The position numbers and the translations under genes are program-made. The notes beneath the pieces are model-generated. The model was not told the origin of the DNA. It ran no database searches and was given only the letters and a program-made list of their open reading frames with translations. DNA of 51,628 bases, taken from contig NZ_JEMF01000083.1 of the NCBI RefSeq assembly GCF_000591415.1, positions 1 through 51,628 of the forward strand, read 5' to 3'. This DNA is from Cobetia crustatorum. Lineage in GTDB: Bacteria; Pseudomonadota; Gammaproteobacteria; Pseudomonadales; Halomonadaceae. Shown here piece after piece: positions 1 through 9,221 of the stretch. Every line of letters begins with the position of its first letter. The first letter of the stretch is position 1.

Positions 1-1473
1 GATAACGATGCGGACGGTGGTAACGACACCGATGCCCTGACGGTCAGCCAGGTGGGCGAAGATGCCGCCAATGTCGGTCAGCCGACTGCCGGTGACAACG
101 GTGGCCAGTACACCGTCAATGCCGATGGCAGCTATGACTTCGCGCCGGGCGCGGACTTCGACGACCTCGCGGTCGATGAGACCCGTACCACCAGCATCAG
201 CTACCAAGTCAGCGATGGTCAGGGCGGCCTTGATACCGCCACCCTGAGTGTCACCGTGACCGGGGCTGATGATGCGCCTGTTGTTGTATCTGATCTACCA
301 GACCGTACCGCCGGAAATGGCGGGGATATCTCAATTCCTGCCGGAGAAGCCTTCGCCGATACTGATGCCTCTGATGAGTTGACGTATTCGGCAAGTGGCC
401 TTCCTGAAGGGGTGATGATTGACCCGCAAACAGGCCATATTTCGGGGCAGCTGGCTCTGGACGCTTCTCTTGATGCTCCATATGTCATTACCGTCACTGC
501 TGATGATGGTAATGGTGGAACTGCCAGTTACAGTTTCACGCTATCCGTTCCGGCTGAGCCTTTGGCGTCACCAGGAATCACTCAAGCCCCGAGCACCTTT
601 GTTCCTGACGCACCTGTGACAGATCCTTTTGTCAATGAGGTGCTTGGGGCAGAAGGATTCGTAGCTGGTAGTGATGACTCGCAGGGGCAAGATGGTGGGA
701 ATGACATTGGCAATCTCGACTACTTCCTTCGGACAGCCGCTTCCAACACTCTGAATGACATAGGTGCGTTTGGCCTGCCAGAAGCGATGACAATTCGCTA
801 CCAGGGGACGCAGACCGATGGCTCGCCATTACCGGGGACTTTGACAGTGGATGCTTCCTCTGGGCAGCTGTCTGGAAGACTGCCGCCGGGAATGGAGCGT
901 GCACGAGTTACTGTGATTGGTATTGATGAATACGGTAATACGCAGCCGCGTGAAGTATTGGTCGATGCTGATGGACAGGTGCTGGAAGAGCGTGAGGATC
1001 AAGTGCTGTATCGCCGTCTTGATATCAGCATGGATTCCCAAGGATCGGCCGAAGTCGTGCATGAAGAGAATGCCGGTAATGACATGCAGATCGGCCGTAT
1101 GAGTCTCACCGGCTCGCGCTTGGTTATCACTCTGAATGACCCACGTACTGCGGAGGTCACTCTATATGAGGCCTCTCTTGGCGATGGATCATCTTTGCCA
1201 GCAGGGCTGTCGATTGATCCGCAGACAGGTGATGTAGTGGGTGACATCAATGGGATAAGTGACTCTCTGAATATCCGAATCGTGGCAATATCGGGAGATG
1301 GTACAACTCGCATCTTGTCTTTGGATATTGCGTTGCCTGAAGCCTTGGATACCGCCGAGGTTCGCTGGCAGTCGCTAGGTCAACAGGCTGAGGAAGCATT
1401 GGCAGAAGTTGGCGATAATCACCAAGAAGATAGTCTGGCCAATCGCTTGGCTCGTATGCTTGGTCTGTCATGA
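1..1473 (+). CDS. Giant VCBS/Ig-repeat surface adhesin, C-terminal part (5' end outside window)
   Basis: The frame is open from base 1, so only the last 490 residues of a larger protein are present. The first ~90 residues are a VCBS-type repeat (motif VNADGSYDFAPG, then YQVSDGQGGLDTATLSVTVTG). Then come putative-Ig (He_PIG-like) units, recognisable by the motifs GLPEGVMIDPQTGHISGQL, LTVDASSGQLSGRLPPG and LPAGLSIDPQTGDVVGDI. Such acidic, Thr/Asp-rich repeats are typical of secreted surface adhesins of marine bacteria. No RTX nonapeptides (GGxGxDxxx) are visible near the C-terminus, which ends in a charged, probably helical tail (EEALAEVGDNHQEDSLANRLARML). The stop overlaps the extreme upstream start of the TolC-like gene, so this is very likely the secretion substrate of genes 1539-7754. 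The function as an adhesin is inferred from repeat type only. Confidence 0.85.
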   Translation, partial: DNDADGGNDTDALTVSQVGEDAANVGQPTAGDNGGQYTVNADGSYDFAPGADFDDLAVDETRTTSISYQVSDGQGGLDTATLSVTVTGADDAPVVVSDLPDRTAGNGGDISIPAGEAFADTDASDELTYSASGLPEGVMIDPQTGHISGQLALDASLDAPYVITVTADDGNGGTASYSFTLSVPAEPLASPGITQAPSTFVPDAPVTDPFVNEVLGAEGFVAGSDDSQGQDGGNDIGNLDYFLRTAASNTLNDIGAFGLPEAMTIRYQGTQTDGSPLPGTLTVDASSGQLSGRLPPGMERARVTVIGIDEYGNTQPREVLVDADGQVLEEREDQVLYRRLDISMDSQGSAEVVHEENAGNDMQIGRMSLTGSRLVITLNDPRTAEVTLYEASLGDGSSLPAGLSIDPQTGDVVGDINGISDSLNIRIVAISGDGTTRILSLDIALPEALDTAEVRWQSLGQQAEEALAEVGDNHQEDSLANRLARMLGLS

Positions 1474-1538
1474 AGCATGGCCAATTATTATTAAAAATAA
1501 GCACGGACTTCAATAAAATGACTTCAGGAAAGGGACTT

Positions 1539-3353
1539 ATGAGTCAAAAGATACTCACGGCATCACCTCTGGCAGCGTTGCTTTTGTTAAGCGGCTGTGC
1601 AGTCACTCCAAATCCACTGACGATGGCGGAAATACAGCCGAAGGCGGCTGAGGACGTCAAGACACTCAACGCCTCGCAGAGTAAGGTGACAGGATTGCTG
1701 ACGCCCGAAATGGCGGTTGCAAGGGCACTGCTCTACAACCGGGATAGGCATGTCAAGACGATGCAGTCTGCCCTGAGAAGCCAACAATTGGATGCAGCCA
1801 ACTACGACATGCTGCCGTCATTGACCGCGCGCGCCGGTTACACGACGCGTAGCGAATATGAAGCCACCCAGAGTGTGCCTTTTGTCGATGGTGAGCCGAG
1901 TAATTCATCAAATGACAATAGCTACAGCATTTCCCAAGAGCGAAATCGCAAGACTTACGGTGTCGATTTCACCTGGAGCATTCTGGATTTCGGTCTTTCC
2001 TATGTGCGGGCAAACCAGAGTGCTGATCAGTATCTGATTTCTGTCGAGGAAGAGCGCAAGGCGGTTCAGAATCTGGCACAGGAAGTGCGTACCGCGTATT
2101 GGAAGTCGGTCTCTGCTGATCGTCTGCTGAACAAGGTTGAGCCGCTGATGGTTCGGGTCAACGAATCGCTGGAGCGGAGTCGCACAATCTCACGTCAGCG
2201 TCTTTCCAATCCGCTGGACAGCTACTCCTACGAGCGCAGCTTGCTGGACGTGAAGCGCAGCCTGGATAGTTTGCGCAATGAGTTGATCGGTGCGCGTGAA
2301 AAACTGGCCAGCCTGATGGGACTTCCACCGACTACCACGCTCGAACTGCCGCAATATGACAGCGCACAGCTCAAGGCACCGAAGGCCAAGCTTGATGTGG
2401 CGACCATGGAGCAGACGGCGCTGCTGATGCGTCCTGAAGTGCTGACGACACATTATCGTGAACGTATTGCGCGTGACGAAGTGCGGGCCTCACTGCTCAA
2501 GATGTTCCCTGACCTGAGCTTCTCCGCGAGCTATTCGTACGATGACAATCAGTACCTGCTTTTCCAGGATTGGACCAGTGCCGGGGCGGCTGTCAGCTAT
2601 GACCTGCTCAACGTTTTCCAGGCGAAAGCCAATAAGGAAGCGGCAGAGACAAGTGTAGAGATCACGCGTGAAGAACGTCTGGCTACATCACTGGCAGTAT
2701 TGACGCAGGTGCATCTGGCTCAGCTCAAGTACGTGGCAGCTGACCGTGATCTTGGAACTGCACAGAACTACCTGCAGGTCTCGCGTAATATATCCGATCT
2801 GGTGACTCAGCAGTCTCGTTCCGGCAGCATCGGCGAGCTGACCGCTATCAAGGAGCAGCTTAACTCTCTGATTGCCGAGTTGCGTCGTGACCTTGCTTAT
2901 GCGCAGATCCAGAATGCCTACGCTCGCGTTTACCAAAGTATCGGCCTGGACCCTTATCCGAAACTTGAAGGTACTGCTGAGCCGGCACAGCTGGCCAGCG
3001 CGTTGGTGCAGCGTCGCCAGGATTGGGACGACGGCCAGATTGGTGTCGTGGTTGAGCCCATTTCTGAACAGTCGCCAATCCTGAAGCAGGGCGAGAATGG
3101 TGAAGCGCCGTCCTTCAGCTTTGATGCCAACACCTTCGCTGTTGCAGGCTCTGTGCATTACAGCTTTTCCACCCCCGCGGGAGAGGGGCTTCCGCAGTGG
3201 CTGACATTCTCTGAGGCCACGCGGACCTTCACCGCTGTGCCGGGATCACCGGCCACGCCTGTCACCATCATGATCAAGGCCGAGAACGAAAAGGGTGTCT
3301 ATGCGTTGGATCGCTTTGTGCTAGCGCCGGATAGCAGTTTGACCGAAGCGTAA
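1539..3353 (+). CDS. TolC-family outer-membrane lipoprotein with C-terminal Ig-like extension
   Basis: Outer-membrane efflux protein of 604 residues. The chosen ATG at 1539 has AGGAAAGG a few bases upstream and gives a lipoprotein signal with lipobox LLSGC. The upstream ATG at 1470 overlaps the adhesin stop but would bury the signal peptide. Residues ~50-500 form the TolC helical body (AVARALLYNRD near the start, then a second repeat with LLMRPEVLTTHYRE). Unusually, residues ~515-600 continue into a beta-rich segment with LPQWLTFSEATRTFTAVPG and VTIMIKAENEKG, which resembles a putative-Ig/He_PIG domain like those in the neighbouring adhesin. TolC proteins normally end soon after the barrel helices. 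The role is inferred to be the outer-membrane channel for the adhesin. A terminator follows. Confidence 0.88.
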   Translation: MSQKILTASPLAALLLLSGCAVTPNPLTMAEIQPKAAEDVKTLNASQSKVTGLLTPEMAVARALLYNRDRHVKTMQSALRSQQLDAANYDMLPSLTARAGYTTRSEYEATQSVPFVDGEPSNSSNDNSYSISQERNRKTYGVDFTWSILDFGLSYVRANQSADQYLISVEEERKAVQNLAQEVRTAYWKSVSADRLLNKVEPLMVRVNESLERSRTISRQRLSNPLDSYSYERSLLDVKRSLDSLRNELIGAREKLASLMGLPPTTTLELPQYDSAQLKAPKAKLDVATMEQTALLMRPEVLTTHYRERIARDEVRASLLKMFPDLSFSASYSYDDNQYLLFQDWTSAGAAVSYDLLNVFQAKANKEAAETSVEITREERLATSLAVLTQVHLAQLKYVAADRDLGTAQNYLQVSRNISDLVTQQSRSGSIGELTAIKEQLNSLIAELRRDLAYAQIQNAYARVYQSIGLDPYPKLEGTAEPAQLASALVQRRQDWDDGQIGVVVEPISEQSPILKQGENGEAPSFSFDANTFAVAGSVHYSFSTPAGEGLPQWLTFSEATRTFTAVPGSPATPVTIMIKAENEKGVYALDRFVLAPDSSLTEA

Positions 3354-3380
3354 CCTTCGCCTCTTCAGAAGTCTTTCGGG

Positions 3381-3420
3381 AGAGCGCCGTCTATCCAAGA
3401 CGGCGCTCTTGTTTTCTTTA
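3381..3420 (+). terminator. Rho-independent terminator after the tolC-like gene
   Basis: A perfect 12-bp stem (AGAGCGCCGTCT at 3381-3392 pairing with 3398-3409) with a 5-base loop is followed by a T-rich tail (TTGTTTTCTTTA). It lies 28 bases after the TolC-like stop and separates adhesin-tolC from the adaptor genes downstream. Confidence 0.85.
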
Positions 3421-3442
3421 TTCATTGGTGATGGCGTAAATC

Positions 3443-4246
3443 ATGAAAAATTTAGGCATTCGGTGCGAAAAGCTGCGGCACTGGGGCACTGTCGTCACGC
3501 TATCGTGTATTTCTCTGACGCTGGGTACTGCTGCACATGCGGCTGGTGAGGAAGATGCCGCAGAGTCGCGATTGGAGCCGCAGCGCGCTGTCATTGAGGC
3601 AACTGACAGAGCCACTATCAGCAGTGAGGTCAGTGGCCGCATCGAAAAGATGGAGTTTCGTGAGGGGGATGCTTTCACGAAAGGGCAGACGCTGGTCAAG
3701 ATGGATTGCAGTCTTTACGCTGCCGAGCGCGATCGTGTCGGCGCGAGGTTGGCAAGCGCGCGGCGTCAGCTGCAGAACAATCAGCGGCTTCTGGAGTTGC
3801 GTTCCGTCGGCCAGTTAGACGTCGATCTGTCGCGACTGGCTGTCAACGAGAACGATGCCGAGTACCGGATCGCCCGTACCAACATGAACCGGTGTGATAT
3901 CAAGTCGCCTTACGACGGCCGTGTTGTCGAGCGCAAGGCTAGCGTAGGTCAAAGTGTCGAGGCTCAGGCAGAGCTGTTGTCCATCGTCGGACAGGCGCTC
4001 GAGGCGCGCATCATTGTGCCGGCTGACTGGCTTGCCTGGCTGGAGCCGGGACGACAGGCACAGCTGACCATTGAGGAAACTCGCGAGAATGTGTCGGCCA
4101 AGGTGACGCGAGTAGGAGCCAGTGTCGATCCTGTCAGCCATACCATTCCCATCTGGGCGGAGATCAAGGTCACGCCAGCTCTGCGACCCGGGATGACAGC
4201 TTCCGCGATTTTCACGCCGCCACTTGATTTATCGCAAGGGCAGTAA
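3443..4246 (+). CDS. HlyD/RND-type periplasmic adaptor (membrane fusion protein)
   Basis: 267-residue adaptor. The N-terminus has a basic region and a hydrophobic stretch ending AAHA, a likely Sec signal peptide. A biotinyl-lipoyl/barrel-sandwich half follows (ATISSEVSGRIEKMEFREGDAFTKGQTLVKMD), then a short helical hairpin and the second lipoyl half (NRCDIKSPYDGRVVERKASVGQSVEAQAELLSIV), then a beta-barrel region ending near PGMTASAIF. It is short compared with HlyD proper, more like minimal RND adaptors. Such proteins bridge an inner-membrane component to TolC. It is the first gene after the terminator and is followed by two more adaptor-type proteins. Specific cargo is inferred to be the adhesin. 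Confidence 0.88.
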   Translation: MKNLGIRCEKLRHWGTVVTLSCISLTLGTAAHAAGEEDAAESRLEPQRAVIEATDRATISSEVSGRIEKMEFREGDAFTKGQTLVKMDCSLYAAERDRVGARLASARRQLQNNQRLLELRSVGQLDVDLSRLAVNENDAEYRIARTNMNRCDIKSPYDGRVVERKASVGQSVEAQAELLSIVGQALEARIIVPADWLAWLEPGRQAQLTIEETRENVSAKVTRVGASVDPVSHTIPIWAEIKVTPALRPGMTASAIFTPPLDLSQGQ

Positions 4247-4279
4247 GGCAATGAACCGGGCAGTAAGTGAGACATTATC

Positions 4280-5619
4280 GTGAGTGAGCCGAATCAATTC
4301 GATACCGCACAACTCTCGGCATTATTTGATGTCGAGCACCGTGCTCGCAAAGCCGAGACCCTCAAAGCGCTGCGTTATGTGGCTGTCAATGATGCCCGTC
4401 AGGTGATCGACTATCAGCAGGCTGCGATGGTGGAGCGTTCCGGTGTCAATGGATGGCGGATTACTGCGCTGGCCAATGTGCCCTCAGTAGATCGCAACAG
4501 TCTTTATGTTCAGTGGGTCGAGCACGTCATGGCTCACCACCTTCCTGTTGGGTCAGAGCCTACCGTGCTTGGCACTGACGGGATGGATGAATGGGCGCTT
4601 GCTACCTGGCGAGAAGTCTGTCCCGGGCAGGTGTTACTGGTGCCAATGAATACTCGAGAGTCCTCGGCCTCATGGCTCTGGTTGACCCGAGAGGCTCCCT
4701 GGCAACCAGCCCCTATCAACTTGGCGGCACATCTTGGTGAAGTATTCGGTCATGCCATGAATGCGTTCGTCCAGACTCGACAGCGCGCTCAATGGCGAAG
4801 CAGACTCCGCTCATCACGACTGTGGTGGGGGGCATTGGTATTGGCTCTCCTGATACTTTGTCTGCCGGTGCGGTTATCTGCACTGGCGCCAGCTGAGGTG
4901 GTAGCAAGAGCTCCCCTGATGGTGTCATCTCCGATGGATGGCGTAGTGGATCATGTGCTGGTTGAACCCAACGCCCAAGTCATCAAGGGCCAGCCACTGG
5001 TCAAGTTGCAGGACATTGATGCCCAGGCAAGGCTCAAAGTGGCTGACCAGGCACTCAATGTTGCCCAGGCACGCTATGAACAGGCCCGACAGGAAGCGTT
5101 CGGTGATGCAAAGTCGCGTGCCAGCATGGCCGCGTTGAGTGCCGAGCGTGATTTGCGAGCCGTGCAGCGTACCTACGCTGAGGTCCAGTTGGAGCAAGTG
5201 ATTCTGAGGCTGATGAGGCCGGGCTGGCAATTTTCGACGATCCCAATGATTGGGCAGGGCGGCCGGTACGGACAGGCGAACGCATCATGCAGCTGGCTGA
5301 CCCATTGGATCGTAAGGTGAACATTGAACTCCCGGTTGATGATGCTCTTGTGTTATCCAAAGGCGCACCGATCACTCTATTCCTGGATTCTCGCCCACTA
5401 TCTCCCATTGAGGGCGAAGTCGAGCGAGTTAGCTACAAACCCATCATTAATGGTCGCGATCAGCTGATCTATCATGTGTCGGCCACATTGGAGGAGTCTC
5501 CGGACTTTCTACGCATCGGGCTTCGTGGGACGGCGCGTATCAGCGGTGATCGTGTACCGCTGGCTTATTACTTGTTCCGTCGGCCGCTTGCAGGCCTGCG
5601 CCAAGCCTTGGGGGTCTGA
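4280..5619 (+). pseudogene. HlyD-type adaptor with cytoplasmic N-domain, frameshifted
   Basis: A GTG start at 4280 opens a protein with a ~175-residue soluble N-terminal domain (possibly GAF-like; seen only as a non-membrane region), one membrane segment at ~181-202 (WWGALVLALLILCLPV) and a lipoyl/HlyD region (SSPMDGVVDHVLVEPNAQVIKGQPLVKLQD). The frame is lost at the GG of 5208-5209. The plus-strand frame 1 continues exactly in register as ADEAGLAIFDDPNDWAGRP, VRTGERIMQLADP and onward to the stop at 5617-5619. Restoring one G gives LRADEAGLAIF and an intact ~446-residue protein. Either a real pseudogene or a base missed in sequencing. The spacing to the next gene is 2 bases, so translation was probably coupled. 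Confidence 0.85.
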
Positions 5620-5621
5620 AT

Positions 5622-7754
5622 ATGGAGTCAATGCAGGCTCCAATGGACGATGCTCCTCTGCCCGAATTACGAGCCGATCTTCGTCTTAGTCGTAGTGCTC
5701 CAGATACAGATGGCGCCCCGATGTGGACGTTGTTTGACCCGATGCGCGGACTCTACTTTCACCTGCATCTCAGCGGGCTACGTATCATCAGGCTCTGGCG
5801 GCAATGTAGCACTCTTGGCGAACTTGTCTTGCGGGCAAAAGCCGAGGGCGCTGCCTTGGATGATGGTGATGTCGAGGGATTAGTGCGGTTTGCGGAGGCC
5901 AATCACCTGGTAGTGGTGCAAGGGCATGAGGGTCGGCAGCGTCTCGCCAGTGCAATGGAACAAGTACGTGTTTCGACGGGTAGCTGGCTACTGCATCATT
6001 ATCTGTTTTTCCGAATACCCTTGGTACGTCCAGATCGGCATCTTGAAGGCCTGCTGCCATTGGCGCGTTTACTGGTCAGTCGTACGGCGAAATTTCTGCT
6101 GCTGTTTCTTGCGATGCTGGGGTGCTACTTCATCGTGCGTCAGTGGTCGGATTTTGTCGGTACCTTGGTGCGCTTTCTTTCCTGGGAGGGCATTTTCTGG
6201 TACGCGCTGGCGCTTGTGATTGTGAAGTCAGCCCATGAACTCGGTCATGCTCTGGTCGCCAAGCATTATGGCTGCCGAGTGCCCACCATGGGAGTTGCCT
6301 TTCTCGTCATGTTTCCGATGCTCTACACCGATGCAACGGATACCTGGCGACTTGAGAAAGATCATGACCGGCTAAGAGTCGCCATGGCTGGCGTCATGAC
6401 AGAGCTAACAATCGCGGTGTTGGCAACGGTGTGCTGGGGACTCTTGCCGGATGGTGCGCTAAGACAGGCGGCCTTTTTCCTGGCCACGACCAGTTTGATA
6501 ACGTCTCTGCTGGTCAACTTGAGCCCCTTCATGCGTTTTGATGGTTATCACGCCCTGAGCGATCTATGGGGGATTCGCAATCTGCAGCCACGGGCCTTTG
6601 CGATCACCCGTTGGTGGTTGCGTGAACGACTGTTCGGCTTTGGCGAGCCACCGACGGAAGCTTTTACTCGTCGTCGGCGCCACTTGTTAGTCGTCTATTC
6701 CGTATTGACCTGGCTTTATCGCTTCTTCCTGTTTCTGGGGATCGCGTTACTGGTCTATCACTTTGCTTTCAAAGTGCTGGGCATCATCCTGTTTGCGGTC
6801 GAGATTTTCTGGTTCATCCTACGGCCTATTATGAATGAGATCCGAGAAGTGAGTAGACGCCGCATATCACTGAATATGCGCACCATCATCACGATCATGA
6901 GTGCCTGCCTGATACTGGGTATCTTGTTTTTACCTTGGCAAGGTCGGGTCTCGCTCCCTGCCGTGCTCGAAGCAGATGCCCATGTCGTATTGTTCCCTCC
7001 CGAATCGGCGCAATTGAAAAAGATGCCTGTCTCACAGGATGAGCATGTATCGGTAGGGCAGATCGTTTATGAACTCGAACAGCCTGAGATCAACGTCAAC
7101 CTGCAGCAAGCCAGGCGGCGTATACAGGCGATAAAGGCACGTCTCGCACGCCGTGCGGGTTCTGCAGATGATCTTGCACAGCAGGGAGTGCTACGCACCC
7201 AGATGGCTGAGCTTGAAGCGCAAATCAGTGGTCTTGAGTCCCGTGCTCGTGCCCTCGTGATACGAGCGCCCATGGCGGGTCGGGTGGATATGCCAGACGT
7301 CTTGCATGAAGGCCAGTGGCTGGATTCTCGAACGCGACTTGCCGATCTCGTCAGTCAGCACAGTCTACGAGTCAATGCCTTTGTGCGTGAGCAGGACCTC
7401 GAGCGTATTCGTGTCGGAAGTTCGGCGCGATTCATCCCTGACGATGGCAACCACGATAGCGTGGACTTGACCGTGCGGAGTATCGATAACGTAGGGGCTG
7501 AGCGGTTGGCTTACCCCGGGCTTGCAAGCCGCTATGGCGGCCCTTTGCCTGTCGAGGAGCGGCGCCGAGAGGACCAGGACGGTTTGCGTCTTGAGGACGG
7601 TATCTATCGTGTCAGCCTGGTGCCTGATAGTGATGCTTCAGTGCGTGACTGGCAGGTCTACGGGAAAGTTTCGGTGGAGGGGCCTGCCGAAAGTCTGGCG
7701 GGTGCTATCTTCCGGCATGCCGCCAGTGTCTTGATACGCGAAAGCGGCTTTTGA
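5622..7754 (+). CDS. PqqD-like / M50 metalloprotease / HlyD fusion membrane protein
   Basis: 710-residue polytopic protein. Residues ~30-110 look like a small PqqD-type winged domain (MWTLFDPMRGLYFHLHLSG). A site-2-protease-like M50 core follows, with H205-E-L-G-H209 in a membrane helix and a second motif, FMRFDGYHALSD, containing D307, the usual third zinc ligand. Further membrane helices run to ~445. The C-terminal third is a HlyD-like barrel-sandwich with a coiled-coil hairpin (VLRTQMAELEAQISGLESRA) and a lipoyl half (IRAPMAGRVDMPDVLHEGQWL). Zinc ligands are intact, so protease activity is possible. This architecture is related to YydH-like 'peptide zinc metalloprotease' proteins linked to peptide export. 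GGGGG at 5609-5613 provides a ribosome site. With no ABC ATPase in view it may be the inner-membrane centre of the export system, which is inference. Confidence 0.85.
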   Translation: MESMQAPMDDAPLPELRADLRLSRSAPDTDGAPMWTLFDPMRGLYFHLHLSGLRIIRLWRQCSTLGELVLRAKAEGAALDDGDVEGLVRFAEANHLVVVQGHEGRQRLASAMEQVRVSTGSWLLHHYLFFRIPLVRPDRHLEGLLPLARLLVSRTAKFLLLFLAMLGCYFIVRQWSDFVGTLVRFLSWEGIFWYALALVIVKSAHELGHALVAKHYGCRVPTMGVAFLVMFPMLYTDATDTWRLEKDHDRLRVAMAGVMTELTIAVLATVCWGLLPDGALRQAAFFLATTSLITSLLVNLSPFMRFDGYHALSDLWGIRNLQPRAFAITRWWLRERLFGFGEPPTEAFTRRRRHLLVVYSVLTWLYRFFLFLGIALLVYHFAFKVLGIILFAVEIFWFILRPIMNEIREVSRRRISLNMRTIITIMSACLILGILFLPWQGRVSLPAVLEADAHVVLFPPESAQLKKMPVSQDEHVSVGQIVYELEQPEINVNLQQARRRIQAIKARLARRAGSADDLAQQGVLRTQMAELEAQISGLESRARALVIRAPMAGRVDMPDVLHEGQWLDSRTRLADLVSQHSLRVNAFVREQDLERIRVGSSARFIPDDGNHDSVDLTVRSIDNVGAERLAYPGLASRYGGPLPVEERRREDQDGLRLEDGIYRVSLVPDSDASVRDWQVYGKVSVEGPAESLAGAIFRHAASVLIRESGF

Positions 7755-7900
7755 GACTGATAGCGCTCGAGCTTCGTGCCGGTGACTGAATACTGACAAT
7801 ATTCGTACAGCGTTGCCCGCCAGTCCTGGGCTTGAGGAGTCATGAGTCATTCACTCCATCTGATTGGTCAGGCCCTGTGGATGACAATGCGTCAAGCATG

Positions 7901-7939
7901 AAAAGCCCCACTGTCTTTACTGAAGGCAGTGGGGCTTTT
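7901..7939. terminator. Bidirectional terminator between convergent operons
   Basis: A perfect 13-bp stem (AAAAGCCCCACTG at 7901-7913 with 7927-7939) carries A-rich and T-rich flanks. It lies between the plus-strand export locus and the minus-strand sugar operon and can serve both. Confidence 0.88.
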
Positions 7940-7973
7940 GGGGTAATGCATGTGTTAAGAGCGGCCTGGTCCG

Positions 7974-9221
7974 TCAGGGCTGCAAGAGGCCCTGGCAGCA
8001 CAATAGCTCATGACAGGCACCGAGGCTGTGGTAGTCGCACTTGGCGCCCGGGGAGCTCTTGAGGTCATCAAAGCGCTGGTTGTCAGCATCGAGTATCCGA
8101 TACCAACCGCCGTGCCGATGGTCGATCAGATGCGCCCAGGCGTATTGCCAGAGACGGTCATACCACGCGGTATAACCGTCATCGCCGGTAGCTTCGTACA
8201 ACAGTGCCGCTGCGACCAGGCTCTCGGCCTGCACCCAGAAGTACTTGTCGTCGTCGCAGATGCGACCGTCTGGCGCGAAGCCGTAGTAGAGCCCACCACG
8301 CACGCTGTCCCAGGCTAGATCCACGGCAGTATCGAACAGACGCTGCGCAGTGGGGAGCAGCCATTCATCATCGCGATGACGCCTGAGCATCAACAACAGT
8401 TTGGCCCATTCGGTGAGGTGACCCGGCTGGAAGCCCCACGGACGATAGAGGTTCTTGGGATCGTCGCGGTTGTAGTCCCAGTCGACATTCCAGTCGTGAT
8501 CGTAATGTTCCCAGATCAGGCCATCCGCCTTGGCTGCCTGACGCTGACAGATGTTGCTGGCAAGCGTCATGGCGCGTGCCAGATAGTGTGTCTCAGCGGT
8601 GGCCTCATAGGCGGCCAGCATGGCTTCACAGGCATGCATGTTGGCATTCTGGCCACGGTAGTCAGACAGCGTCTGCCAGTCGGCACTGGCTTCATCGGCA
8701 TACAGACCGTGGTGCTCCGACCAGAAATGTTGCTCCATCAGTGCGTGGGTCTCGTCGAGCCAGCCTCGGGCTTCCTCGATGCCGGCGCGATAGGCGGTCG
8801 CGTAGGCCAGTATCACGAAGGCCAGCCCATAGCACTGATTGGTGTGATCGGTCTCGCCGTCCTCGCTGAGTGACCACAGATAGCCGCCGGTCTCTTTGTT
8901 GAGGTGGACCTCGCGCAGATAGCGGATGCCATGGTGAGTGGCTTCCAGGCATTCGGTGTCGCCAGTGCGCAGGTATTCCATCGCAAAGTTGAAGATCATT
9001 CGTGTGCTGCTGACCAGATGGCGAGCTGTCGGCGCATACACTGTGCCGTCATCACGCCAGGCCTGGAAATAGCCGCCACGCTCATGGTCCACCGCGCGCG
9101 GCAGGTAGAAATTCATGATCGAACGGATATGCACGTCCAGAAACTCACGGCTGGCAAAGGAGGCGGGTGGTGCCACTGGAATGTCAGGCTGAGCTGTCGT
9201 CAGTGTGCTTTTCGCGGCCAT
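7974..9221 (-). CDS. AGE-family sugar epimerase/isomerase
   Basis: 415 residues, the usual length for N-acylglucosamine 2-epimerase-family (alpha/alpha)6-barrel enzymes such as mannose isomerase or YihS. Recognisable family motifs are HERGGYFQAWRDDG, YGLAFVILAYATAYRAG, GQNANMHACEAMLAAYEAT, WGFQPGHLTEWAKLLL and KYFWVQAESLVAA, including the conserved histidines expected at the active site. The ATG at 9221 is chosen because GGAGGT lies 8 bases upstream and the start overlaps the stop of the upstream hydrolase by one base; the longer reading to 9386 lies inside that gene. It is the last gene of the LacI-linked sugar operon. Likely it converts the monosaccharide released by the hydrolase (for example mannose to fructose); the substrate is inferred. 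Confidence 0.85.
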   Translation of the reverse strand: MAAKSTLTTAQPDIPVAPPASFASREFLDVHIRSIMNFYLPRAVDHERGGYFQAWRDDGTVYAPTARHLVSSTRMIFNFAMEYLRTGDTECLEATHHGIRYLREVHLNKETGGYLWSLSEDGETDHTNQCYGLAFVILAYATAYRAGIEEARGWLDETHALMEQHFWSEHHGLYADEASADWQTLSDYRGQNANMHACEAMLAAYEATAETHYLARAMTLASNICQRQAAKADGLIWEHYDHDWNVDWDYNRDDPKNLYRPWGFQPGHLTEWAKLLLMLRRHRDDEWLLPTAQRLFDTAVDLAWDSVRGGLYYGFAPDGRICDDDKYFWVQAESLVAAALLYEATGDDGYTAWYDRLWQYAWAHLIDHRHGGWYRILDADNQRFDDLKSSPGAKCDYHSLGACHELLCCQGLLQP

